Shown one piece after another: positions 48,881 to 57,145 of a stretch of DNA of 64,000 nt. The notes under the pieces are model-generated. The model saw nothing but the letters and a program-made list of their open reading frames with translations. It was not told where the DNA came from and ran no database searches. This DNA comes from Bradyrhizobium manausense (GTDB lineage: Bacteria; Pseudomonadota; Alphaproteobacteria; Rhizobiales; Xanthobacteraceae), in assembly GCF_018131105.1 (NCBI RefSeq), contig NZ_JAFCJI010000001.1, positions 2,294,001-2,358,000 of the forward strand. Direction: 5' to 3'. Within the stretch, counting starts at the first letter, position 1. Every line of letters begins with the position of its first letter. The position numbers and the translations under genes are program-made.

Positions 48881-49675
48881 TTATTGACCGCGCCACTGCG
48901 GGGCGCGCTTGCTGAGGAAAGCATCGAGCCCTTCGCGAAAATCCTGGCTCGTGTAGCACATCAGGATGAGGTCTTCGCCCTCGTCCCGCGTCAGCCGCTT
49001 TTGCAGGCGGGCCACCGCCTGCTTGGTCGCATTGAGCGTCAGCGGCGCGTTGCCGGCAATGAGGTGCGCAACCTCGTCGGCGCGCTTCTCGAGTGCCGCA
49101 AGGTCCTCGACGACCTCGCCGAGCAGCCCGACAGAAGCGGCTTCCGCAGCATCCACAAGGCGCGCAGTGAAGATGAGGTCCTTGACCCTCGCGGCGCCAA
49201 TGAGCGCCGTGAGACGGCTGACATTGGACATCGAGAGGCAATTGCCGAGGGTTCGAGCGATGGGAAATCCGATTTTTGTGCTGCGGGTGCCGATGCGCAG
49301 GTCGCAGGCCGCGGCGATGCCCGCCCCGCCGCCGGTGCAGAAGCCGTTGATCGCCGCGATGGTCGGCACCCGGCATTGCTCGAGGGTCGAGAGCACCCGG
49401 TCGATCCGGTTCTCGTAGTCGATGGAATCCTGCGGCGTTTTGAACTCGCGGAACTGATTGATGTCGGTACCCGAGGCAAAGGCCTTGTCGCCGGCCCCGC
49501 GCAGCACCAGCACCTTGATGGACCTGTCGTCATTGGCCTGCTCGCAGATGGCGGCGAGCCGCTCGTACATCGCGAAAGTGAAGGCGTTGCGCGCCTGAGG
49601 GCGGTTGAAAGTGATCCGCCCAATCCCGTCCTTGCATTCAAAAACGAGGTCGTCCGCCTCCACGGCCTGATCCAT
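48881..49675 (-). CDS. Enoyl-CoA hydratase/isomerase family protein
   Basis: The crotonase fold (264 aa) is marked by 'RITFNRPQARNAFTFAMYERL' in part, the oxyanion-hole loops 'KAFASGTDINQF' and 'AAINGFCTGGGAGIAAACDLRI' in part. The usual Glu pair of hydratases is not clearly present (GGGAG, then RTLGNC), so it may be an isomerase or hydrolase of the family. It is the first gene of the operon, directly downstream of a palindromic operator. Confidence 0.92.
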   Translation of the reverse strand: MDQAVEADDLVFECKDGIGRITFNRPQARNAFTFAMYERLAAICEQANDDRSIKVLVLRGAGDKAFASGTDINQFREFKTPQDSIDYENRIDRVLSTLEQCRVPTIAAINGFCTGGGAGIAAACDLRIGTRSTKIGFPIARTLGNCLSMSNVSRLTALIGAARVKDLIFTARLVDAAEAASVGLLGEVVEDLAALEKRADEVAHLIAGNAPLTLNATKQAVARLQKRLTRDEGEDLILMCYTSQDFREGLDAFLSKRAPQWRGQ

Positions 49676-49694
49676 TTCCTCAATCCCTCATGTT

Positions 49695-49716
49695 TTTTGC
49701 ATTTTTGAATGCAAAA
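49695..49716. promoter_or_regulatory. Palindromic operator upstream of the enoyl-CoA hydratase operon
   Basis: TTTTGCATT (49695-49703) and AATGCAAAA (49708-49716) are exact inverted arms around TTTG. The 14-bp half TTTTGAATGCAAAA (49703-49716) recurs in opposite orientation at 49765-49778. The site ends 20 nt before the operon's start codon, a good position for repression by the divergent GntR protein. Confidence 0.78.
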
Positions 49717-49764
49717 CTTGGGAATATCAAGATATAATTACCTGACTTTCGTCTATTGGATCAT

Positions 49765-49778
49765 TTTTGCATTCAAAA
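49765..49778. promoter_or_regulatory. Second GntR operator, upstream of the gntR-type gene
   Basis: TTTTGCATTCAAAA is the exact reverse complement of the half-site at 49703-49716, 62 bp away (about six helical turns). It lies 13 nt before the GntR start codon, as expected for autoregulation, and the two sites could be bridged by DNA looping. Confidence 0.75.
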
Positions 49779-49791
49779 TAGGGATTATCCC

Positions 49792-50457
49792 ATGCTGCAT
49801 GAGGAGGTCGTCGGCCGCATCCGCGACATTCTGCTCGACGGCGAGATTCCACCGGGCGCGCGAATCCCCGAGCGCGAACTGTGCGAGCGGCTCGAGATTT
49901 CGCGCACACCGCTGCGTGAAGCGCTCAAGGTTCTTGCAGCCGAGGGCCTCGTGCAGCTCCTGCCCCATCGCGGCTCGCGCGCGGCAAAGTTGACCGACAA
50001 GGACATGCGCGACCTCTTCGAGGTCTGCCAGGGTCTCGAAGCATTGGCCGGCGAGCTTGCCTGCGAGCGCATCACCGATCGCGAGATCGCGGAGATTGCC
50101 GCGGCTCACGCAGCGATGGTGCAGCATTATCGCGAGGACGATCTGCTCCAGTATTATCGCGGCAACCGCGCCATTCACGAGGGAATTGTCAACGCCGCCG
50201 GCAACCCCGTGCTTTCGGGGCTCTACGCGTCAGTAACCGCGCGCATCCGCCGCGCCCGCTACGTCACGCCGATGACGCCGCAGCGCTGGGCCTTTGCCGT
50301 CAGCGAGCACGAGGCCATCCTGAACGCGCTGCAGCGCCGCGATGGCGCCGGCCTCTCCCACATCCTGCGTGCCCATCTGCGGCACAAGCGTGAAGAGGTC
50401 CTGCAGGCGGGCTTTGCAGAGACGGAGACGAGCGAGCTCGCGCTGAAGATCGCGTGA
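49792..50457 (+). CDS. GntR-family (FadR/FCD type) transcriptional regulator
   Basis: The N-terminal winged helix is 'EEVVGRIRDILLDGEIPPGARIPERELCERLEISRTPLREALKVLAAEGLV' (in parts), with the recognition helix 'SRTPLREALKVL'. The C-terminal FCD domain (about 80-215) has Asp/His ligands around 'NRAIHEGIVNAAGNPV' and 'VSEHEAILNALQRRD'. It probably represses the divergent operon until a carboxylate or acyl-CoA binds. ATG 49792 is preferred; an upstream TTG start would overlap the operator. Confidence 0.93.
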   Translation: MLHEEVVGRIRDILLDGEIPPGARIPERELCERLEISRTPLREALKVLAAEGLVQLLPHRGSRAAKLTDKDMRDLFEVCQGLEALAGELACERITDREIAEIAAAHAAMVQHYREDDLLQYYRGNRAIHEGIVNAAGNPVLSGLYASVTARIRRARYVTPMTPQRWAFAVSEHEAILNALQRRDGAGLSHILRAHLRHKREEVLQAGFAETETSELALKIA

Positions 50458-50476
50458 GGCACCTCACCTCTCTTTC

Positions 50477-51403
50477 CTAGGCGCGATTGCCGAACAGATC
50501 GAGCGTGATCGACCGCAGCCAACGATGGGCGGGATCGCGATGGTAGCGCTCGTGCCAATATTGCGCGATCTCGATCCGCGGCAACACAACCGGCGTCTTG
50601 AACACCGTCATTCCGAGCGGTTCGGCGATGATGGCGGCGAGATTGGCGGGCAAGGTCGCGATACCATCGGTTTGCGAGGCCACAATCGCGCCGGCGATGA
50701 AGCTCGGCACCTGCAACAGGATATTCGTGCGCGCGATCGCGCGCGCCAGCACGCGTCGCGTTTCGCGATGGGCCGCATGCCCGGTCTCGGACGCCGTGAT
50801 CAGGATATGCTTCTCATCCAGAAATCCCCGGCGCGTGCGCGCCTCCGCCGGTCTCGGATGGCCCCGCCGCACGACGCTTGCATAGCCGTCCGAATAGAGC
50901 CGCTGCGAGCGAAGATGCCCGGCCGCGCGCGGCAAGGCGCCGAGCGCAAGATCTGCCTCGCCGGACTCGAGCTTGACCGCGAAATGCCGGGAGTCGAGCG
51001 GGATTGCGCGCAACTGAACGCGCGGTGCGAGCTCTGACAGGCGCGCGACCAGCGGCGGCAGGAACCGCACCATGCCGACGTCGGTCAAAAGCAGGCTGAA
51101 AGTCTTCTCCGATTTTGCGGGATCGAACGGCAGCCGCTCCTGCCACAGCCGGTCGGCCATTTCGAGCAAGGCGCGGATCTGGTCCGCCATCTCGACCGCG
51201 CGCGCCGTCGGCTGCACGCCGCTGCCACGTCGCACGAACAGTGGATCGTCAAAGCGCAGCCGCAACCGCGCCAGCAACTTGCTGATCGCCGGCTGCGTGG
51301 TCTCGAGGCTGACGGCCGCGCGCGTGATGCTGCCCTCTCGGATCAGCGCGTCGAGCACGCGCAGATCGCGAAAGTCGATCCCGGAAGATTCCATTTTGGA
51401 CAT
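50477..51403 (-). CDS. LysR-family transcriptional regulator
   Basis: The winged HTH 'LRVLDALIREGSITRAAVSLETTQPAISKLLARLRLRFDDPLFVR' (in parts) is followed by the LysR substrate-binding domain (about 90-300). It is divergent from a binding-protein-like gene 97 nt away, a typical arrangement for control of that gene. The nearest GGGA favours ATG 51403; ATG 51412 is 9 nt further upstream. The co-inducer is unknown. Confidence 0.92.
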   Translation of the reverse strand: MSKMESSGIDFRDLRVLDALIREGSITRAAVSLETTQPAISKLLARLRLRFDDPLFVRRGSGVQPTARAVEMADQIRALLEMADRLWQERLPFDPAKSEKTFSLLLTDVGMVRFLPPLVARLSELAPRVQLRAIPLDSRHFAVKLESGEADLALGALPRAAGHLRSQRLYSDGYASVVRRGHPRPAEARTRRGFLDEKHILITASETGHAAHRETRRVLARAIARTNILLQVPSFIAGAIVASQTDGIATLPANLAAIIAEPLGMTVFKTPVVLPRIEIAQYWHERYHRDPAHRWLRSITLDLFGNRA

Positions 51404-51500
51404 GCGAAACATTCCCTTGCAGCCATGGACCGAGCTTCGCCCTTTGCTATCCTGCAGTCAATCGAACGGCCGAAGGGCCGCAGCAGACCCGGAGGACGCC

Positions 51501-52376
51501 ATGACCAAATTCGTGATCGAGTCTCATTTCCGCCTGCAGGAATGGGTGGCCGAGGAGAAGGGCTACTTCCGCGACGAAGGGCTCGACTACGAGTTTCGCG
51601 AACTGATCCGCTCGACCGAGGGCCAGCACCACAACAAGGTCAATGAAGGCGCCTTCCAGAGCATCGAGAAGGGCCGCAAGGCCGACGTCAGCTGCGCCTG
51701 CCACTGGACCGTCAATGTCGCCGCATCGACCGGCCACGCCAAGCTCTACGCCGACGTCTATTCGGTCGCGCCGTCGGGCATCTTCGTTCCCCAGGATTCG
51801 AAGATCCGTACGCCTGCCGATCTCGCCGGCGTGCCGATCTCGGTCGGCTTCCAGTCGGGTAGCCATTACTCGACGATCCAGGCGCTCGAGCCTTATTTGG
51901 CGCCCGAACAGATCAATCTCACCTTCGAGGACGGCATGCTGTTCCGCCGGATGGAGCTGCTGTTCGAAGGCAAGAGCGAGGCAGCCTCGCTGTTCAACGG
52001 CCCCTATTATTTCGCCGAGCAGCTCGGCTATCGCAAGATCATCGACACCACGTTCATGATCGCGTCCATGATCAATGGCGATCCGGCGCCCGAGGACATC
52101 AAGCGCTACTTCCGCGCGCTGAAGAAAGCCCAGCGCGATATCGACCTGCGCCCGGAGCTGTTCACGCACTACTACAAGAACGAATTTCCGGATCGCTTTC
52201 ACGCCGTCATGGACACCAGGCGCTGGGGGCCCGGCGAGCGGATCGTGTTCGAACCCTATTCGCGCGAGATCTACGAGCAGTCGTTCGACTGGATCGAGAA
52301 GCACGGCATCTTCGAAGCCGGCACGATGGGTGACGGCGCCTACGACAAGGCGACGGTGGCGTTCGGCAGGATATGA
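51501..52376 (+). CDS. Substrate-binding-protein-like protein without signal peptide
   Basis: This 291-aa protein has the NMT1/ABC binding-protein fold ('FVIESHFRLQEWVAEEKGYFRDEGLDYEF' in part, 'TPADLAGVPISVGFQSGSHYSTI' in part) but begins MTKFVIESH with no hydrophobic leader, so it should stay in the cytoplasm. The start is firm (GGAGGA 6 nt upstream). Cytoplasmic members of this fold include enzymes and sensors. It is divergent from LysR and convergent with the dehalogenase gene. Confidence 0.82.
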   Translation: MTKFVIESHFRLQEWVAEEKGYFRDEGLDYEFRELIRSTEGQHHNKVNEGAFQSIEKGRKADVSCACHWTVNVAASTGHAKLYADVYSVAPSGIFVPQDSKIRTPADLAGVPISVGFQSGSHYSTIQALEPYLAPEQINLTFEDGMLFRRMELLFEGKSEAASLFNGPYYFAEQLGYRKIIDTTFMIASMINGDPAPEDIKRYFRALKKAQRDIDLRPELFTHYYKNEFPDRFHAVMDTRRWGPGERIVFEPYSREIYEQSFDWIEKHGIFEAGTMGDGAYDKATVAFGRI

Positions 52377-52395
52377 GCGTCGGCGGAGCCGCGCG

Positions 52396-53115
52396 CTAGC
52401 AGCCGAGTTTGTCGGCGACGCCGCCAAAATCCCTGGCGACGATGTCCCAGGCGCCGGTGGCGTCGAAATCGACCTTCTGCAACGGGCCGTACTCGGTCGG
52501 CCGCGCCACGAAAGCCGTCTTCAGTCCGTACTTCTGGGCGGCGGCAAGATCGCCGTTGTGGGCGGCGACCATCATGACCTGCTCGGGCTTGAGACAGAGC
52601 AGCTTTGCGGCGCCGAGATAGGCTTCGGGATCCGGCTTGTAATGCTGGAACAGCTCGGCCGACATCACGAGGTCCCACGGCAGGCCGGCATGCTTCGCCA
52701 TGTTGGTGAGCAGCGCGACGTTGCCGTTCGACAGCGGCGAGATTACGAATTTGGTCTTCAGCCGCGTCAGGCCGGCGACGCTGTCCGGCCAGGGATTGAG
52801 GCGATGCCAGCCCTTGGTGAGATGATCGAGATCGGCCTCGGTGAGGCCCTTGATGGCGAATTTCTCGACCAGCTTCTCCAGCGAACGCCGATGCAGATCG
52901 TCGAGCATGACATAGCCGCGCTCGGGATGCTCACGCACGTCCTGCATGGAGGCGACATACATGCCGCGCCAGCCGTCGACCAGCGCGGTCCAGTCGGCGC
53001 TGATGCCGCGCCCCTTTCCCCACCACATGAAGTCGGTGATCAAGCTGGTGCGCCAGTCGACGACGGTGCCGAACACGTCGAACACCAGGGCTTTGACGGC
53101 GGAGAGATCGGACAT
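52396..53115 (-). CDS. Haloacid dehalogenase type II (HAD superfamily)
   Basis: A 239-aa protein with the L-2-haloacid dehalogenase pattern: nucleophile Asp13 in 'ALVFDVFGTVVDWR', 'SPLSNGNVALL' (motif II with Ser/Asn), 'YKPDPEAYLGAAKLL' (Lys of motif III) and 'MMVAAHNGDLAAAQKYG' (motif IV with Asn/Asp). It hydrolyses C-halogen bonds of small acids, although many annotated members have other substrates. It stands alone, next to a repeat element before glpX. Confidence 0.9.
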   Translation of the reverse strand: MSDLSAVKALVFDVFGTVVDWRTSLITDFMWWGKGRGISADWTALVDGWRGMYVASMQDVREHPERGYVMLDDLHRRSLEKLVEKFAIKGLTEADLDHLTKGWHRLNPWPDSVAGLTRLKTKFVISPLSNGNVALLTNMAKHAGLPWDLVMSAELFQHYKPDPEAYLGAAKLLCLKPEQVMMVAAHNGDLAAAQKYGLKTAFVARPTEYGPLQKVDFDATGAWDIVARDFGGVADKLGC

Positions 53116-53140
53116 GGCGCTTCCTTGTTATTTTTATCGT

Positions 53141-53245
53141 TGTCATTCCGGGGCGATGCGCAGCATCGAGTCCGGAATCCATTTCACCTCTGTCTCTGCT
53201 GCCCGATGGATTCCGGGCACTCGCTTCGCGAGACCCGGAATGACA
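53141..53245. repeat. Inverted-repeat element downstream of the dehalogenase/glpX junction
   Basis: TGTCATTCCGGG (53141-53152) and CCCGGAATGACA (53234-53245) are exact reverse complements, with internal inverted pieces (AGTCCGGAATCCAT/ATGGATTCCGGGCAC). It is a typical short mobile-repeat-like palindrome in the spacer upstream of the dehalogenase gene and downstream of glpX. Confidence 0.78.
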
Positions 53246-53250
53246 GGCTC

Positions 53251-54252
53251 TTAATCCAGGTGGAACTTCGCGAGCTCGCGGTGCTCGGCCTTGATGTAAC
53301 GCACGGTGCCGGTCACGGAGCGCATCACCACCGTCTCGGTCTCGATCACGCCGTCCTTGCGGAACTTGACGCCCGACAGCAGCGAACCCGTGGTCACGCC
53401 GGTGGCGGCGAACAGGCAGTCGCCGCGCGCCATGTCCTCGATGCCGTAGATCATCTTGGGATCGTTGACGCCCATCTTGGCGGCGCGCTCGATCTTCTCG
53501 CCGGAATCCAGGATCAGGCGGCACTGCATCTGGCCGCCGATGCAGCGCAGCGCGACGGCCGCAAGCACGCCTTCCGGCGCGCCGCCGGTGCCGAGATACA
53601 TGTCGACGCCGGTGTTATCGGGATCAGCGCAGTGGATCACGCCGGCAACGTCGCCGTCTGTGATCAGGCGCACGGCAGCGCCCGTCGAGCGCACGCTCTC
53701 GATGATGCTGGCGTGACGCGGACGGTCGAGCACGAGGACGGTGATGCCGTCAGGCTTGACGCCCTTGGCCTTGGCGAGGCGGCGAACGTTGTCGGCCGGG
53801 CTCGCGTCGAGATCGACGACACCCTTGTCGTAGCCGGGTCCGATCGCGAGCTTCTGCATGTAGACGTCGGGTGCGTGCAGCAGCGTGCCGCCGTCGGCCA
53901 TCGCCATGGTGGCGATCGAGCCCGGCATGTTCTTGGCGCACAGCGTGGTGCCTTCGAGCGGGTCGACCGCGATGTCGACTTCCGGACCCGTGTTCATGCC
54001 GACCTTCTCGCCGATGAAGAGCATCGGCGCCTCGTCGCGCTCGCCCTCGCCGATCACGATGGTGCCCTGGATCGGCAGCTTGTTGAGCTCGCGGCGCATG
54101 GCATCGACCGCGGCCTGGTCGGCCGGCTTCTCCTGCCCATGTCCGCGCAGCCGCGCCGACGACACCGCTGCCCGTTCCGTCACGCGCACGATCTCCAGCG
54201 TGAGAATACGCTCGAGCAAGGCGTGCGGGGGGACTTCAATATGGGTCGACAT
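53251..54252 (-). CDS. glpX: Class II fructose-1,6-bisphosphatase GlpX
   Basis: The enzyme (333 aa) dephosphorylates fructose 1,6-bisphosphate for gluconeogenesis. The metal-site motifs 'VIGEGERDEAPML' and 'VDIAVDPLEGTTLCAKN' are present, plus 'MYLGTGGAPEGVLAAVALRCIGGQMQ' (in part) and 'GIEDMARGDCLFAATGVTTG' (in part). It is 81 nt downstream of hom, on the same strand. Confidence 0.97.
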   Translation of the reverse strand: MSTHIEVPPHALLERILTLEIVRVTERAAVSSARLRGHGQEKPADQAAVDAMRRELNKLPIQGTIVIGEGERDEAPMLFIGEKVGMNTGPEVDIAVDPLEGTTLCAKNMPGSIATMAMADGGTLLHAPDVYMQKLAIGPGYDKGVVDLDASPADNVRRLAKAKGVKPDGITVLVLDRPRHASIIESVRSTGAAVRLITDGDVAGVIHCADPDNTGVDMYLGTGGAPEGVLAAVALRCIGGQMQCRLILDSGEKIERAAKMGVNDPKMIYGIEDMARGDCLFAATGVTTGSLLSGVKFRKDGVIETETVVMRSVTGTVRYIKAEHRELAKFHLD

Positions 54253-54333
54253 CGGCTAACTCCTTCGAAACCGTTTTGGGCGGGCATCTGCGCCCACATC
54301 AACTCGTAACACCCACAGTTCGTTCGAACCGTG

Positions 54334-55650
54334 TCAGTTCTTCTCAATCCTGATGACCTGCGGCCGACCGCTGATCACCTTGTCCTTCTGCACGGCCGCG
54401 AGCGCGCGGCGAACCGCGTCTTCATGCGTCGCATAGGTGATCAGGATGACAGGCACAGGCACGGCCTTGCCATTTGCCGGTGCGGCGCCGCCATTGGGAT
54501 GGCGCTGCACGATCGACTCGATCGAAATCTTCTGCTCCGCGAGCCGGGTCGCGATCGCGGCCGCAGTGCCCGGGAAATCGCGCGCCAGCAGGCGGATGTA
54601 ATAGCCGCCCTCGTGCCGCTCCATCGGGGCTTTCTTGGTATCGCGTAGTTGCGCGATCGGCCGGCCGAACGGATTGGCGCGGATGCCGCGCGCGACGTCG
54701 GCGATATCGGCGACGACGGCCGATGCGGTCGCGGCACCGCCGGCGCCGGGGCCGACCAGCGTGATTGGCGGAATGCCCTCGCCATCGATCGTGACCGCAT
54801 TGGTGACCCCCATCACCTGCGCAATCGACGAGGATTTCGGAACCATGGTCGGATGCACGCGCTGCTCGATGCCCTTGGCCGTGCGAACGGCAACGCCGAG
54901 CAGCTTGACGCGGTAGCCGAGATCAGCGGCCGCACGTAGATCTTCCGGCGCGATGGAGGAGATGCCTTCGACATACACGGCGCTTTGAGCAACCTTTGTG
55001 CCGAAAGCGAGGCTGGCGAGGATCGCGAGCTTTTGCGCGGTGTCGTGGCCGTCGACGTCGAAGGACGGATTGGCCTCGGCATAGCCGAGCCGCTGCGCAT
55101 CCTTGAGGCATTCGGCGAAGGACAGGCCCTCCTGCTCCATCCGGGTCAGGATGTAATTGCAGGTGCCGTTGAGGATGCCGTAGACGCGGTTGATGCCGGT
55201 TCCCGCAAGACCTTCGCGCAGCGTCTTGATGACGGGGATCGCGGCGCCGACCGCTGCCTCGTAGTTCAGCGCACCGCCATGTTTTTCGGCGGCTTTTGCC
55301 AGCTTCAGACCGTGCTTGGCGAGCAGTGCCTTGTTGGCGGTGACGACGGACTTGCCGGCGGTCAGCGCGGCCTCGACCGCAGAGAGCGCGGGATCGCCGG
55401 CGCCGCCCATCAATTCGACGAAACAGTCGATGCCGGGATGCGTGGCGAGGGCAAGCGGATCCTTCACCCACTCGACGCCGCGCAGATCGACGCTGCGCTT
55501 CTTGGCTTTCGAACGCGCGGTGACGGCGACGACGCGAATGCCGCGGCCGCTGCGGCCCGCGAGCACGCGCGCCTGCGTTTCAATCAAACGGACAACTTCG
55601 GCGCCCACGGTGCCGAGCCCCGCTATGCCCACTTTCAGGGGTGCAACCAT
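54334..55650 (-). CDS. hom: Homoserine dehydrogenase
   Basis: It reduces aspartate semialdehyde to homoserine for threonine and methionine synthesis. The 438-aa protein has the Rossmann motif 'VGIAGLGTVGAEVV', the catalytic-domain segment 'NGTCNYILTRMEQEGLSFAECLKDAQRLGYAE' (in parts) with 'DVDGHDTAQKLAIL', and a C-terminal ACT domain ('YIRLLARDFPGTAAAIATRL') for feedback control. It follows the aminotransferase gene by 28 nt and precedes glpX, so co-transcription is likely. Confidence 0.97.
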   Translation of the reverse strand: MVAPLKVGIAGLGTVGAEVVRLIETQARVLAGRSGRGIRVVAVTARSKAKKRSVDLRGVEWVKDPLALATHPGIDCFVELMGGAGDPALSAVEAALTAGKSVVTANKALLAKHGLKLAKAAEKHGGALNYEAAVGAAIPVIKTLREGLAGTGINRVYGILNGTCNYILTRMEQEGLSFAECLKDAQRLGYAEANPSFDVDGHDTAQKLAILASLAFGTKVAQSAVYVEGISSIAPEDLRAAADLGYRVKLLGVAVRTAKGIEQRVHPTMVPKSSSIAQVMGVTNAVTIDGEGIPPITLVGPGAGGAATASAVVADIADVARGIRANPFGRPIAQLRDTKKAPMERHEGGYYIRLLARDFPGTAAAIATRLAEQKISIESIVQRHPNGGAAPANGKAVPVPVILITYATHEDAVRRALAAVQKDKVISGRPQVIRIEKN

Positions 55651-55678
55651 GATGCTTTAGTGAACCTGCAGAAGAGAA

Positions 55679-56899
55679 TTAGCGCCTGTTGGCGAGTGGA
55701 ACGACGTTGTGCAACGTTTCGATGCCGCTTTCAAGGAAGCGGCGCACGCCGCGCGCGGCCTGCCTGATCCGTTGCTCGTTTTCCACCATGGCGATGCGGA
55801 CATATCCTTCGCCATGCTCGCCGAAGCCGACGCCGGGCGAGACCGCGACGCCTGACTTCTCCACCATCAGGGTCGCGAACTGCATGCTGCCGACACTACG
55901 GAAGGCTTCCGGCAGCGGCACCCAGGCGAACATCGAGGCTTCCGGCGGCGGAATCTCCCAGCCGGCGCGGCCGAACGATTCCACCAGCGCGTCGCGACGT
56001 TTGCGATAGGTATCGCGCATCTCCTTGATGCAATCGTCAGGACCGTTCAGCGCGGCGGTCGCGGCCACCTGCACCGGCGTGAACGCGCCGTAATCGAGAT
56101 AGGATTTGACGCGGGCGAGTGCTGCGATCACGCGCTCATTGCCGACCGCAAAGCCCATGCGCCAGCCGGCCATCGAATAGGTCTTCGACATCGAGGTGAA
56201 CTCGACGGTGACGTCGATCGCACCCGGCACCTGCAGCACCGAGGGCGGCGGATTGTTCTCGTCGAAATAGACCTCGGCATAAGCAAGGTCCGACAGGATC
56301 AGGATCTCGTGCTTCTTCGCGAAGGCGACGAGATCCTTGTAGAAATCGAGGCTCGCGACGTAGGCCGTCGGGTTCGAGGGATAGCAGACGACGAGCGCGA
56401 GCGGCTTCGGGATCGAATGCACGATCGCACGCTCCACCGCCTCGAAGAATTGCGGCGTCGGCTCCGACGGCACAGAGCGGATCACACCGCCCGCCATCAG
56501 GAAGCCGAAGGCGTGAATCGGGTAACTCGGGTTCGGACAGAGGATGACGTCGCCGGGCGCGGTGATCGCCTGCGCCACATTGGCAAAGCCCTCCTTCGAG
56601 CCCAGCGTCGCCACCACCTGGGTATCGGGATTGAGCTTCACACCGAAGCGGCGGGCGTAGTAGCCGGCCTGGGCCCGGCGCAGGCCGGGGATGCCGCGGG
56701 ACGCCGAGTAGCGGTCGGTGCGCGGTTTGCCGAGCGTTTCCTTGAGCTTCTCCAGCACATGCGGGGGCGCCGGCAGATCCGGGTTGCCCATGCCGAGATC
56801 GATGATGTCGGCGCCGGCATTCCGCGCGGCCGCCTTGGCCCGGTTGACCTGCTCGAACACGTAAGGCGGAAGGCGGCGAATGCGGTAAAAATCGTCCAT
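55679..56899 (-). CDS. PLP-dependent class I/II aminotransferase (AlaC/LL-DAP aminotransferase-like)
   Basis: The fold-type I aminotransferase (406 aa) carries 'IIDLGMGNPDLPAPPHVL', 'CYPSNPTAY', 'LSDLAYAEVYFDE' and the PLP Lys in 'FTSMSKTYSMAGWRMGF', and ends with 'GEGYVRIAMVENEQRI'. Its sequence is close to alanine transaminase AlaC and DapL-type enzymes. Placement with hom suggests a role in aspartate-family or alanine metabolism; the amino donor cannot be read. ATG 56899 is well placed. Confidence 0.9.
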   Translation of the reverse strand: MDDFYRIRRLPPYVFEQVNRAKAAARNAGADIIDLGMGNPDLPAPPHVLEKLKETLGKPRTDRYSASRGIPGLRRAQAGYYARRFGVKLNPDTQVVATLGSKEGFANVAQAITAPGDVILCPNPSYPIHAFGFLMAGGVIRSVPSEPTPQFFEAVERAIVHSIPKPLALVVCYPSNPTAYVASLDFYKDLVAFAKKHEILILSDLAYAEVYFDENNPPPSVLQVPGAIDVTVEFTSMSKTYSMAGWRMGFAVGNERVIAALARVKSYLDYGAFTPVQVAATAALNGPDDCIKEMRDTYRKRRDALVESFGRAGWEIPPPEASMFAWVPLPEAFRSVGSMQFATLMVEKSGVAVSPGVGFGEHGEGYVRIAMVENEQRIRQAARGVRRFLESGIETLHNVVPLANRR

Positions 56900-56939
56900 G
56901 GCTCTCTGGGCTCCGGGCCATTGGTCAGGACAGAATCGA

Positions 56940-56956
56940 GGGGCAATGATTGCCCC
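56940..56956. promoter_or_regulatory. 17-bp palindrome upstream of the aminotransferase-hom operon
   Basis: GGGGCAAT-G-ATTGCCCC (56940-56956) is a perfect inverted repeat. Adding the flanking TCGA arms makes a longer near-perfect stem with one bulge. It lies about 41 nt before the start codon, suited to an operator or mRNA hairpin. No matching regulator is nearby. Confidence 0.5.
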
Positions 56957-57145
56957 ATCGAGGAGACATCGCCTGACACACGAAAATCGTCCACAATCAA
57001 CTACTTGGAGCGATCTTCGGCGACAAGGACTGAACTCCTTCGCCCTGACTCTCGGCTGAATTGAAGTCTTTTTAGCACGGAGTGGCGGGCGTGCCAGCGA
57101 TTACCTTGCGGGCCGCGACGGTCCTCCCGCCCGTGTTTGGCGCTG

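Noticed and set aside
52330-54309. A 659-codon open frame on the plus strand
   Set aside because: It is antisense to the dehalogenase and glpX genes, which carry full family motifs. Its translation is Arg/Ala/His-rich low-complexity sequence typical of GC-rich shadow frames.
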